Translations under genes and position numbers: made by a program
Shown: positions 32,401 to 45,142 of the stretch, one piece after another
Layout of the letters: each line of letters begins with the position of its first letter
How positions within the stretch are numbered: the first letter of the stretch is position 1
Assembly: GCA_037367405.1 (NCBI GenBank)
Contig: JAZKJV010008264.1
Span: 1,798,001 to 1,862,000 of the forward strand
DNA length: 64,000 bases
DNA from: Ottelia alismoides
Lineage: Eukaryota; Streptophyta; Magnoliopsida; Alismatales; Hydrocharitaceae
Direction: 5' to 3'
The notes under the pieces: model-generated
Told to the model about the DNA's origin: nothing
The model's database searches: none
The model's input: the letters and a program-made list of their open reading frames with translations, nothing else

Positions 32401-35400
32401 AACACATTTTTTGAATTTTTATGAATTTCTAATGATTTTCTAAGGTTTTTAGTATTTTTTATTTTTTTCGAGTTTTATAAATGGGAATGAAGCAAAAATA
32501 GGATAGAAGTAAAAACACAACAAAACACACAAACGGGAATTTTTTTCAGAATTTTTCAAGGGTTTTTAATATTTTTATTGGATTCTATAAAATAGACAGT
32601 GGCACTTTTTAGGGTTTTTGAATTTTTGAAAATAATAAACAACGGCAAAACACGACCAAAAATTCACCAAAATTCCTATACCATGAATTTATTAAATCAA
32701 AAATTTTGTGTCAACATTTCATGATATTTGAACAAGATTTGCTATTTATTAAATCAAAAATCCAACACACAGCACACATGAACCAAATTGCAATTATTAA
32801 GAAGTTGCAGGACCAAACAATAACAAGCAATCAAAGTTCAGGGTTGAATCTGCAAAAAGTCCAGATCCACACATGGACCGTACATGAACCAGCCTCACAG
32901 GGGTATATGCAAATACTAATAAAAAAGCTTCAGTCGGGAGCAACCATAAAGTCCACGGCCTATAATTCAAATAACCCAGGAAAGTCACGTGACAGACCAC
33001 GTGATACATAAGAAGAGGGACTAGATTGCGAATATCAGAAACACAAGGTCTTAGATGCAATTTATCTAAAATAAAAATAGTTTCTAGAAATATTTACAAG
33101 ACTAACAAATAAATGTAAAAAGACAGAAGGGCCTAAGTGCAAATACCCCTTATTAACAACGATCAACCAGTCAAAGGCATCCACTATAATCGGATGGCTG
33201 AGAGCATAGGATACTGGTTCGACGATGGACGGTTGTAGAAGGATCTTCAGATGGATCAGACGATTGAGGCTTCCCGACTGATGAACGGTGACGACTAGAA
33301 CTGGGGATGAGCCTAATCGGACAGCTGGGATAGCTCCTGGAAGAACAGTGAAGAATTCATCGTCGGTGAGCTTCGATCGACCGGTACGTGCTACAGGGAT
33401 GTCCTCCGGGGCTGCTCGGATGGGGAAAAGGATGCTGGCAATTGTCCGCAGCAGTGGTGATGCTCCGATGAGGCCAAAACCGTCGAGAACGTCCTGGCGA
33501 AGCTGGAGACCTGGAGCTGTTGTGCTCTGATGTTCAAACCTCTAGATGTGGTCCTTTGTCGCTCTGACCTGCACAGATAAGCTACTGGGTCAGGGCCTGG
33601 GGGCTCGTTCCTGGGGCGAACGAGATGAACCAATGGGTGTAGATAGTGGGGAGAAGGTCGGCAATGGTGACGCGATTGTGGAAATAGCAAATGGGGGGTC
33701 CAGTCAGGGTGAATAGGGTTGAGCAACTCAGGTGGACCCAAACTCAAAGATCTTGAATCAAATGCTCGCAAGAAAAGTCTAAGTTACCTGGTGAATTGAA
33801 TCATCTGGGTTGAAGGTCAACGACCTTTGGGGGTCTTCTCCTCGATGGTTTGATAGTTCCAGAGGTTGAAGCTCACCTCGTGGTGGAGCACGGCGAAGGG
33901 TCGTCGGATCTGAGGCTACCGGGCACGAAACGTTTCTACAACGACCTCGAACGCACGCTGTCACTCGTGGGTGGAGGTGGAGATCATCAGAGATGAGGGG
34001 GCAGCCAAAGATGATCAAGAAAATGGAGCTCCGAGAGGTTTTATACTCTATAGGGTCCGAGAAGTGTGGAGCGCGGGTGCATGACCGAGGGAAGGATCCC
34101 TAGAGGAATCGTCGGGCATGGGTCATGGATCGTCCCTCGATAATCGGAGCACAAAAGAGATGGAATGGTGATCGGATCAGTTCGGGGAAATTAAGAGAAC
34201 GTCGGGTGAAAACCGGATCCGGGCGAAGAAAGGTCCAGGGGGCAGTTGACTAGGGTCAACAATCCGCCCTGGACCAATCAGGTGCAGTGCGGGAAGAAGA
34301 TAAAATAGGCTAAACAACAAAATAACAAAAAAATAAACATATTAAAAATAATAAATGAAAGTAAATTAAAAAATAAATAAAATTAAAAATGTTCCTTAAT
34401 TTTCAAGGGATTTTTCTATGATTTTTCTTTATTTTTATGAAAAATAATTTATGGTATGCAAAGTATGTTGTATTATATACATGTATAAAATACCTATGTA
34501 TTTTGTACACTTAATTTATTTTCTTATTTTGTACAAATACCCAAATTTTATATTTTATATATTTACAACATAATTTTTGTAGATAGAAATATTTTTGTTT
34601 TATTTTTATTATTTATTTACAAGTATAAATTAAATAGGTAATAAAACATGCATACATGTATTATATAAAAGGTGAGAGGGAATTTTATTTTTATATTTAT
34701 TTTATTTTTCTTATTTTTGTTTTGATTTTAGGAGTATATATAAAGGTATAAAACATCTTTTTATTTTTATTTTTGTGAAAATAAATTATATGCACAAGTA
34801 ATGAATATGTACAAGGTAGAGTGGCCCTATCTCTCTCTACTTATTTTATTTTGGCGATCAGGCCCATATTGGGCCCTCTCTTGCGTTCAGGTCACTCAAT
34901 TTTTTTTCTAAATATTTCCTTCTCTTTTTCTTTTAATCTTTATTCTTTTATTTTTGCACACATGCATGCTAATTATTAGATATTAACAAATGCATGCTTA
35001 TTGATAATTTATTGTATTTACAACTATATACATGATGCTTTGCCAAGATATCTAGCAAAAATAAAAGAATAAAGAGTGATGAATGAGTATTCATCAGGCA
35101 CGTGTGATACACCCGGGAGAAATAGGAGAAATCGGTTCGGTGAAGCAGTCGGATTAGGACAAGTCATGGAAGAGGGGGTTGACCCAGGTCAACATCTGAC
35201 GTGGACCATTTAGAAAAATAGAATATACAAAATACTTACAAAATAAATAAAAATGGTAAATAATTTTAAACCAAAAAGTGTATAAAATGAAAAGTATTTT
35301 TTATTTTTCAAACTATTTTTTTGTGATATTTATTTATTTATTTGGAAACTAAATTAGTCTATATACAGTATAGAGTATTATATACAGGTATAATATTCCT

Positions 35401-35999
35401 ATGTAATTTGTACAATTATTTTTTTGTTATTTTTACACAAATACCCCAATTTTGTATTTTATTTATTTATAACATAATTTTTGGATTATAAAATAATTTT
35501 TATTGTATTTTAGTTATTTACTCATAGGTGTATAATAAATGGAGGAGGAAACATATATACATGTATTATGTACAAGGGAGAGGGAATTTATTTTTGTTTT
35601 TATTTTTATTTTCCTGGTTTTTATTTTATTTTTAGAATTATACATAAGGAGGTAAAAAGAATATTTTATTTTTATTTTTCCAAAAATAATTATTTATTCA
35701 CACAAAATCATATGTACAATATAGAGTGGGCCCTATCTCTCTCTACTTATATTATTTTGCGATCAAGCCAATGTTTGGCCTTCTCTCGGGGTTCGGGTCA
35801 CTCTGTATTTATTCTAAATACCTCTCTCCTTTTTCTTTTCATTTATTCTTTCATTTTTGCACAAATACATGCTAATTATGTACATTTAACACATGCATGC
35901 ATGATGCCAACTTATTGCATTTACAACTATTTACACGATGGTTTGCTAATATAATTAGCTAAAATAAAAGAATAAAGAGTGGTGATCATGGATTCATCA
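29453..35999 (-). repeat. G1 3' LTR, interrupted by solo LTR B
   Basis: Parts are 29453-31823 and 35102-35999. It begins TGATGAGCGG and ends GATTCATCA in window sense. Its outer landmarks (GTTCGAACACAAGGAGCA-like near 29620, CTCTCTCTACTTAT near 35735, TTCGGGTCAC) recur in B. G-box motifs are at 30685 and 30706. ORFs at 30646-31663 lie in its leader and are not supported. Confidence 0.85.
31824..35096 (-). mobile_element. B: solo LTR of the G1 family (3273 bp)
   Basis: It begins TGACGAGC, ends TATTCATCA, and is flanked by perfect GGCAC duplications (31819-31823, 35097-35101). It aligns with the surrounding LTR: ATGGTATCAATGGTCATTG versus GATGTCAATGGTCGTTG at the start, and CTCTCTCTACTTATT near the end. 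It has no internal gag-pol. G-box motifs are at 32986 and 32998. ORFs at 32706-34018 lie in its leader and I do not call them genes. Confidence 0.9.
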
Positions 36000-36827
36000 C
36001 CCCCCTATACTTTACCTTTGCTAGTCCCTTAGTAAACACTTATTTGAAAAAGAAGTGAAAAGAAAAAGGAAAGAAAAAGCAGGAGAATCAAGGTTGATTA
36101 TTAAACTTGTCTTCATTAAATTGGAGTATGGAGCTCAGTTAGACCTTTGGATTATTAGTTTGTCAGAACCTTATTGTGATCTAGGTTTAAGACTCAACAA
36201 CCTCTAAGTTCCACCATTCTATGGTCAAGACTCCTTAATAATCCTTATTAGAACAAGTCTACATACACAAACTCTAATGACCATGGATCCTTTCTTGTAC
36301 GGTGTAAGTGATATGTAACAAAGGTAACTCTAATGCCCTATTCCAACAGATCTTTCCTCGAGGAGCGGGGTATTCCCTTCTAAGTTCAAGTTCAACCACC
36401 TCAAGAAGAGGGGAAAGAAGAGAATGGACCATGACCAGTGTAGCCATGTATCCCCGGGAGCTCAACCAGTGTAGCTAAGTCTCCCGTTGCAAGGTTCATG
36501 AGATGAGAATGGGTAACATAAGCTTTGCTTTATTTGACTATATATATTCCGGCAGGTATTTTATTTTCAATCAGGCCTGTCCACTTTTTTTGGAGTTTTT
36601 CTTTCTTTTTGCACATTTTTTTTCGATGTCCATATGTACAACATATCTACATAGTGCAAAATATATATACATAAGGGCTTTTTCCTCTTGAGCTGGTAGA
36701 CTATCCCTCTTTTGAAGCTTTATTGCAAGCCACAACTCCTGTCTTTAGACCTCAACACCACCAGACCACGTTGAGACGCACTTCCTTCACAAAAAGAAGA
36801 TGAGAGGTTCCGCCTAGAAGTACTACT
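36000..36827 (-). other. G1 internal DNA next to the 3' LTR, with polypurine tract
   Basis: On the minus strand AAAGTATAGGGGGG (36000-36014) lies directly before the LTR start TGATGAATCC, which is the expected polypurine tract. The rest shows no gene. The last 5 bases (36823-36827, CTACT) are the C2 target duplication. Confidence 0.75.
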
Positions 36828-39457
36828 TGTTGGACATGCGAGCCCACGGCAAGCTATTATGCAATAAATGTAATTGCGAATATCATTCCCTGATCTGAAA
36901 TGAAGAATAACTAATTTGCATAATAGGTCCCTTCGTACAATTAGGGTTTTTTTACCATGGCCATCTTAATGATCATATAGTTTTTGATTCAATCATTGAA
37001 TCATAGAGGCTGGAGCTTGAATGAATATCTAAAGAGTTAGATTGAGGACTCATCAAGCACCGTCAAATGATTATTAAGAGATGATCTCTAGCATGAGTAG
37101 GAGATGGCAATCCTTTCTCACATAGGTTGATAACTGACCAACCTCTTAATGCAGGTCCTCTGCATAGGAATAGAGATTCAGAGGTGTCAGATTAGTTAGG
37201 TCAAAGAGTTGAGTTAACGAGATCGAGATAACCAAAGTCCTATATCGTATGTTGTCACGATACATGCACACATCCTCTGACCGGAGACAGATGCGTTACT
37301 ATATGTCTGAGTATGTACATTTGGCAGACCAATAGGTTGATGACCTAACCAAGGTCTATACACCGGCGCGCTGGTGTGCATATAAGGGCATATGAGTAAT
37401 GTGATCTATCAAAGGGATCATACAGGTTCATACTGAACCAGAAGACATGAGCTCACTCATGAGATATTGGGAAGAATCAAATTCCGTGCACGGTCATCTT
37501 GCTTTGGAAGCTAGACTGAATTTGTAGGATTGATATATACTTTTGGAAAGTATATGATCAAGACCTAGGTATGATATATGCTTTTGAAAAGTATATGATC
37601 GATACCAACTCCCAATGATCAAATGAGAAACTTACTGACGAAACCCTAAAGTAGACAGTATAAAGTTGATCTAATACTTCAGGTTTAATCTAGATCTTCC
37701 AGTATGCAAGATATACAGGTATTGGGAATACCTGATGGTGATGTGATCATAAACGATTGTATAACCATGACACTTCCATTCCTAGGGAGTGATGAAACGG
37801 GTCTGGATTTTAGTGACTCCTCTCAGTAGAGAAATGATCTGATCTTGGTCCAATCATTGGACATTGATATGAATGTGATTCATATGCAATGAGAAGATTA
37901 GATTTGCGATCTTGATTTAATCAAGCATCTATGGGAGGCCCGAGATCTGGATTTGAGATGTGATCTCAATATCCAAGTCACTATACGTAGAACAATACAA
38001 TCGCCCTGTCCTTATCTCCAAGTATCCGCGGAGATAACACATGATCCTTGAAAGAGTTCATGGATAATTTCGTTACTGATATATGTATCCAAGCATGGAG
38101 AAAATTGATAATTAAATGTGATTTAATTATCATGGATAATATGAATTTGATTCATATTATAAGGAGAGATATCTAAGATAATAAATGTGATTTAATTATC
38201 AAAGATATGAATAATGTGAATGTGATTCATATTATTTTGGCACATGAGAATAGAGATCCAAGATGATTAAATACGATTTAATTATCATGGATATGAATAA
38301 TGTGGATAGCACTATCCATATTCATAATATATATTATAAATGTGATTTATAATATATTAGAGAGAGCATATCGTGATTTATATTTGTTAATTAATTATTA
38401 ATATGAATTGGATTCACATTGGATGATTAATTAAAATATAATTTACATTGTGTTTTGGGAAGTGAATTTGATTCACATTTTTCCAATGGCATGATTGCAA
38501 TATTTTACAAGAAAATTATGAATTATTTTTGTGAAATAATTTACAATAATTGTTGTTGTAAATCCTGGAGATATAATGAGATAATGGTATCTCAAGAGAT
38601 AATGAGATCTCGTGAGATAATGAGATCGCAGGAGATGTTGGTAGTCGTCCCCCCTTTTTAGGGGATATGGCTTATTTCCTCATTATCTCCTAGGATAATT
38701 AATTGATTTGATTTGAATTTAAATATATTGATTTATCGATATATATTAAATTAAATTAAATTAATTGTTGTTGTGTTTTTACAACAAGATCATAACCATT
38801 GAAAGAAATACAAATCATTCTCAACCATTGATTGTGTGTTGTCCATGGATTGGGATCCATGGATTCTCAAAACCCTATATAAGAAGAGGCATCCATTGCT
38901 CTTCAAGTGATATATAATTAATGAATTCTCTCTCTCTCTCTTTTCTCCACACGCCAAGTCTCTCTCTCTCTCTCTTATAATGGTCGTCCACCATGGAGCC
39001 ATTGTGAGAGTCGTCATCAACGTAGCATCGTTGTTATGCTACCGGATCATCTACTCGTGGATCTCCATATATTTTGATGCACATCCCTCATGAAGAAGAA
39101 GTTGAATCTCGTGTGATGAGATCAGGAGATCCATCGCTTGGATCATCAACATGGATTGCGAGGAGCACGCGATTCATCCCCGCGCTCGCAAGCGTCTCCT
39201 CCGTCGGGTCGGACTTGAGACAGGAGGTCTCTTGATTTAGAGACTTGATCGTAACCACACTTCAAGAGGTAATCCTATTAATTGTTTGTATTTTAGATGA
39301 GACGATTTGAGAAGCATTCTTGGATCATGTGGTTTCGTCACATGAAAATTTTAATTCCCGCTGCATCAAGCAACTAGTACGACTAGTCGCTCCCGATCGC
39401 ATACGATGTGATCATCACACTTCCGTGATGCGCTTGAGGATCTCACCATATCCTTCA
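36828..39457 (+). repeat. C2 5' LTR
   Basis: Runs TGTTGGACATG to CCTTCA. It contains the palindrome array (about 38100-38370), TATA box (38875-38883) and CT microsatellites (38931-38977). It is related to C1's LTRs in reverse orientation. Confidence 0.92.
38875..38883 (+). promoter_or_regulatory. Putative TATA box of C2
   Basis: CTATATAAG lies about 55 bp upstream of the CT microsatellite, matching the promoter position in C1. Confidence 0.55.
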
Positions 39458-39459
39458 AG

Positions 39460-39471
39460 TGGTATCAGAGA
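39460..39471 (+). other. C2 primer-binding site
   Basis: TGGTATCAGAGA lies two bases after the LTR end, with 11 of 12 matching the Met-tRNA type site seen intact in C1. Confidence 0.85.
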
Positions 39472-39687
39472 CAGGTTGTCGAAGGTTTTGGATGAGATCC
39501 ATGGACCTACGAAGATTTGGGCTCGTTTGGGTTCGTGAAGATTTTAGCATTTGAATTTTCGCAGCCCTGTCTTGTAAGAAAATTTCGACCCTGTTTAAAC
39601 ACAAAATTTCAAATTGCATAATGTTCTCCATTAATTAAGGAAACAGTAGGATTTGAGTTTGCGTAATTTGGATTCCGATAACTCAAG

Positions 39688-39815
39688 GGGTTCGTTTGGT
39701 TGCAGGGTTGGGTTCGTTTGGGCGGGCTGGGTGAATAGTAAACTGAGGAGGGGGTACCCTTGTGAATAGTACCCAGCCAACCCAACCCTACCCAAACCTG
39801 CAACCAAACGAACCC
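39688..39815. mobile_element. MITE-like fold-back element in C2 leader (128 bp)
   Basis: The ends are perfect inverted copies of GGGTTCGTTTGGTTGCAGG, with further imperfect pairing inside (GGGTGAATAGT with TGAATAGTACCC). The aligned leader of C1 lacks it, so it inserted after the copies diverged. No clear target duplication, so the superfamily is uncertain (the end resembles Tourist/PIF-type MITEs). Confidence 0.75.
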
Positions 39816-42800
39816 AATATATGATGTTTTTAATAACCATATATCCACTGTTCGGGGATGGTGGTTAGTGACGCAATTAAAGAGTTAATTACGTATCCTA
39901 AATGCCTAGAAATGTTTAATTATCATGTGGGTTCTGTTTTAAATCAAACTCGAGAACCAAATAAATTTAGTTTGCATTAATTGGATTTAAATTGATCAAG
40001 TTATGTTAATTTTAGTGAGTAGGGGTCACTGCTGGAAATTAACAAACATGATCATGAACCTTGTGATTGTCATTTAAATAAATTAATGGAAATTAATTTT
40101 TAATTTTATGAAATGATTATTGATAAATATTTTTTAAATATTTAAAGATGATAATTATTTCCTTGAATGACATTGCATTAACCAAAATAATAAGATAGTT
40201 GATCTTAATCACAATTGGTTAATATGAAATTTCCAACAAACATTGTTTTCATGAAAAACTCTAGTTTATCCTACAATAGTTGTAGGACAACCTTTACATG
40301 CAAAACCTTGTTGCTTGAATAGGATTGGGGATTTGTTTAGCAAATCTCCTTACAATATTATCAAAATGGTTTTGATGAATATTATATGGTGTAATTTCGG
40401 TTGAAAAATCGATGATCATCTCTTGTACAAAGTGATCTATTTTGTGTTATCCTTTCCCGAGGTGGATATGGTGTCTAGTCGGGGAGCATTTGGGTAGAAG
40501 GTCGCACCGGTTGCGGTCTGTCCCACATGGTAAGTATATTTCCTACATTGAAAGTGATTAAGGGAATGAACTTTCAGTGTTGACAAGGCAAGACAACTTT
40601 GATATAAAAACTCCTAAATCAAAGTAAAATATGTATATATATATACACTTATACAAATTTCTTATTTCAGATAATCCTTCATTAGACCCACTCAATGTTA
40701 TACTCAATAATAACCAGTAAAATATCATGGATTGGACTCATGATCCAGATATTGTACTTACAGTTGGACACATAATGCATGTGGTTGCATTGTGCAAGTT
40801 TCCTCAACATAATGAGGTTTGACAATTAAATAAGACTATAAGACATCACCTTAGGGTTCATATGTCTCTATAGTCTTGATCTTTCATCGAGTGTACTTTG
40901 GAAGTGACGTGTCGATGGTGATCATAATTGTCGAATAATCCTTATAAAATCTAAGAAGATGTTTTGGCATACATATGTGCTCTAGACATCTAATCATGAA
41001 TGACATGGTTCTCTGCATTATGCAGAATGGTAGCTTGAAAGAGATGATGTATTCAAAATGTTTGAATAACTACCTAAACCAATGTTTTAAGAGGGTAGAT
41101 GGATGTAGAAATGATGAATGTCATCATTCTACTGTCTATACTCAAGTCATTCATGAAGCTTCGTAATAACCATATTGTATGAATTAAATGAAGCATATAT
41201 AAATGTTTAAATCTCTCATTTTTGAAATTATTTTGAATTCAACATAAGAGATCCTTTATCTTAAGAATTGGCTGTTTATAGATGAAGGGAGCACAGTGGA
41301 AGCATGGGTCGAACCCAAGTAAGAAGGAAAGTCAAAGAGTTGACCTACTTCTGTGACTTCCATATGACATCCAGATAGTTGGATGAATGACAATATTGTA
41401 ATAAGATGGTGTGTTGATAGTATGACTATCAAGTCTGTCTGGAATCCTTAGAGAAGGACTCGGATAGAGCATCAAAATAATCTATATAAGTCATTGATAT
41501 TGACTTGCTTATTGAATAAAATAAAGTCTTATAATTGTATCTCAATCTTCTAACAACGCTTGCAATGGGTTGCATATATATTAGAAGATTAGAAATTTGA
41601 TCTTAAGTTTTATAGTTATCTACATGGATATTTATTCAATTGTTGCAACAATCTCTGTTGGATTGATAAACTTCTAAGTTTCAGTGGGAGAGCCTTAGTC
41701 TTAGAGAATGTCTCCATGAGCTAGATATTACTCATTGATTGTTTCTAAATGTTGGAAATAAACATGAATTCTGAGATAGAATTATCATAAAAGGTTATGA
41801 TGGATATATTTCAGATAGTAGTTTAACATCTAGTGGACTCCACAAAATTAGAAAATTAATGAATGGTTCATTAAGATTTCTAAAACTGAAAATTTTTTCT
41901 TTAAAAGATCAATAGGAGGATGACAATCATTTGACAATGATCTGGCGTCAAGTTTTGGACATATGTCTGTTGATGAGATCAATGGACTAGTAAGATATGA
42001 AACTTTAGAATGTCTAAAATTTCAAATCTTACATACTTGTGAATATAGTATTCAAAGTAAAATGTCCAATACACCCTTCTCTGGGAATGGTGTTAGATGT
42101 CGAGGTATTCAAGATCTCATACACATTGATGTATGTAGATCATCTATATCATAATAAACATTATGGATATGTGATATCTATTGATGAGTATGTATGATAT
42201 GAGATTTCTTATCTTCACCTAAGAAACCTTTTAAATGTTCAAAGATTTCACAATTTTGGTTTAGAACCAAAATTTGAAGAAAGATGAAATGAATTTGATC
42301 TAACTTAGGTAGCTTGTACATGTTAGATAAAATTCAAAGAATACCTTATGGAGATATGAATATCATTTCTATCTCACTCCTCCTGATAAACCTAAACTCA
42401 ATAGAGTTGTAGGGAGATACAATTGGATCATGTGTGACATGATTTGATCAATGATGATTTTTTAGCATAATTACATGTTAGTTTCCAGGTATATATGTAG
42501 TAGAGACTACATTATATAACCTTAATAAGATTCCATGCAAGTAAGTTGGAATCTATCACCACTGAGTGCTACTTCATTAGGGAAATAAAGGATGGTATTG
42601 GATACCTACTTTATGATCCTGGGATTCTTAAAAGATCTCATCTCTGAGAATGTGATTCTTATAGGATGACTCTCTTGAGAAGCAAGATGAAAATGAAGTG
42701 TAGGAACTCAGTTAATTTTGAGAAGATAATGAGGCTCCTGAAATCGGAAAATAAAAGGACAATTATAGATGAAACACTAATACATCTTCAAATGAGTTTG

Positions 42801-44260
42801 AGGATGTATTCCATGTGTCAGTTAAGTCTGACAATGATTTTACTTCATGTAATGAAGCTTGTGAAGATCATGACATGGAAAGATGGATTTTAGCAATAAA
42901 GTCTAAAGTAGACTTCATATACAAGTGTTGTATATGGACCCTCGAGGATCCACCTATAAGGGCTAGATCCATTAAGGTATAAATGGATCTTCAAGAGAAA
43001 GACGGAACCTGATGAGAAAGTAGAGACCTTCAAAGCACGACTCGTAGCCATGAGCTACACATTTGATGAGAAGACATTGCTTGCAATGAGACTTGATCTT
43101 CAGTAACCATGCTTAAACTCATCAAAATATTGCTAACTATAGCTACACAACTTGACTTTGACATCTTCAAGATGGAGCTCAAGATTGCATTCCTCTATGA
43201 ATACCTCTTTGAGAATATTCGCATGAAGTAGCCCCAGGCTTCATGGTTGAGGAAAACAAGGTGTGCAAGCTAAATAACTCCATCTATGGACTTAGATAAG
43301 CTTCTTGTAGTTGGAACATCAGATTTGATGAAATTATAAATGTTATGATTTCAGATAGAATCTTGGTGTACCATGTGAAGCTTAGTGGGAGTGCCTTTGT
43401 ATTCAGCGTGCTAAATGTAAATGATATCCTAATCATTTAAACTGATATAAGGATAATAATAAGTGTTTTATTATATGGTTGTTCCTTAACTTGAGATATG
43501 ATCTCAAGGATGCCTCTTGGATCTTACTTCTGAAGGTGTTCAGAAGCATAGAGAAAAGGGTATTGGGACGGTCACATTAGTAGTACACCTTGAACTTTCT
43601 CCATTTTTTGGAAAATTACAAGAAAGTCTTCCATCCCTTAAGATATGGTATTGACCTATCTGAAGGGATAGCACCTCAAGGAGTTGAGTAAGTGAATGCT
43701 AAAACTGGTTGCCCTTTGTGCATGAGTTACGAGAAGCTGAAAGTATGCTAGATGTGTACAAAAGCCAGATGTTTGCCATGCAGTGGGAGTAGTAAACTCT
43801 TACTAATCCTACTATGGAGATAAAACACTTGATTGCAGTATTAACTATATCTTCAAAGAAGACAAGACTTTCGAGATAGTGATCTCTGAGTCTTATCTTC
43901 AAAAGCTTAAGACTTTATAGATAGTGATCTAAAAGGTCTTAACTTTAGATACCTTAGGAGATAAAGAACTCCATGAATAAAGGTATTTTGATAAGGATTA
44001 TGGAAATACTAGTTTTGATAATTATTAAGTTGTAGTGTCAAGGACACTATAACTAACAAGGTTGACCATTGGTTGCATAAGATGGAACATTCGCATTGGA
44101 TGCGAGCACTGTTACCAGGAGATAGCAAGTGCCGTAAAAGGACTTGGCATAGTCTTTTGGGAACAGAGTGACTAATCAACTTACCTAGCTATTTTCTAAA
44201 TAGCCTATGATTGTCACATGAGTGTGGCTTTAAATGATTAGCCCATTAATGGCTCTTTGG
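39816..44260 (+). pseudogene. C2 internal region: decayed copia gag-pol
   Basis: Recognisable parts are an integrase-adjacent stretch at 42060-42153 (SNTPFSGNGVRCRGIQDLIH, then IDVC) and RT at 42981-43336 (KWIFKRKTEPDEKVETFKAR, then after a frameshift SSVTMLK, QLDFDIFKMELKIAFL). A frameshift at 43061-43085 and a TAG at 43229 occur at the same places in C1. A deletion at about 40529 removes about 600 bp kept in C1. No full domain is open. Confidence 0.78.
40530..40670 (+). other. Probable 141-nt intron in C2 leader
   Basis: It starts GTAAGTAT and ends TTTCTTATTTCAG. It has the same length and borders as C1 15825-15965, upstream of the likely gag start. Confidence 0.6.
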
Positions 44261-44273
44261 GATAGTGGGAGAT
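44261..44273 (+). other. C2 polypurine tract
   Basis: GATAGTGGGAGAT lies directly before TGTTGG. The AGTGGGAGAT core is the same as in C1. Confidence 0.82.
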
Positions 44274-45142
44274 TGTTGGAAATGCGAGCCCACGACGAGC
44301 CATTATGCAATAAATTTTATCACGAATATCATTCCTTGATCTGAAATGAAGAATAACTAATTTGCATAATAGGTCCCTTAGTACTGTTGGGTTATGTACC
44401 ACGGCCATCTTAATGATCATACAATTGTTGATTCAATCATTGAATCATAGAGGTTGGTGCTTGGATGAATATCTAAAGAGTTATATTGAGGACTCATCAA
44501 GCACCATCAAATGATTATTAAGAGATGATCTCCATTCTAAGTAGGAGATGGCAATCCTTTCTCACATATGTTGATATCTCACCGACCTCTTGATGCGGGT
44601 CCTCTGCATAGGAATAGAGATTTGGAGGTGTCATATTAGTTAGGTCAAAGAGTTGACTTAACGAGATCGACATAACCAAAGTCCTATATCGTATGCTATT
44701 ACTATACTGGCACACATCCTCTGACCGGAGACAGATGTGTTACTATATGTCCGAGTATGTACATTTGGCAGATCAATAGGTTGATGACCTAACCAAGTCT
44801 ATCCACTAGTACGCTGGTGTGCATATAAGGCCATATGAGTAATATGATCTCTCAAAGGGATCATACAGGCTCCCTACTGAATCGAAAGACATGAGCTCAC
44901 TCATGAGATATTGGGAAGAATCAAATTTCATGCACAGTCGTCTCGCTTTGGAAGCTTGACTGAATTTGTAGGTTTGATATATACTTTTGGAAAGTATATA
45001 ATCAAGACCTAGGTATGATATATGCTTTTGGAAAATATATGATCGATACCAACTCCCAATGATCAAATGAAAAACTTACTGATGAAACCCTAAAGTAGAC
45101 AGTATAAAGTTGATCTAATACTTCGGGTTTAATCTTGGTCTT

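Noticed and set aside
30646..34018. Several 60-130 codon frames in the G1 and B LTRs
   Set aside because: LTR leader sequence. Counterparts are not kept between the two LTR copies.
35568..35954. 128-codon frame at the right end of the G1 LTR
   Set aside because: Encoded by T-rich LTR sequence. Aromatic-rich, with no counterpart in solo LTR B.
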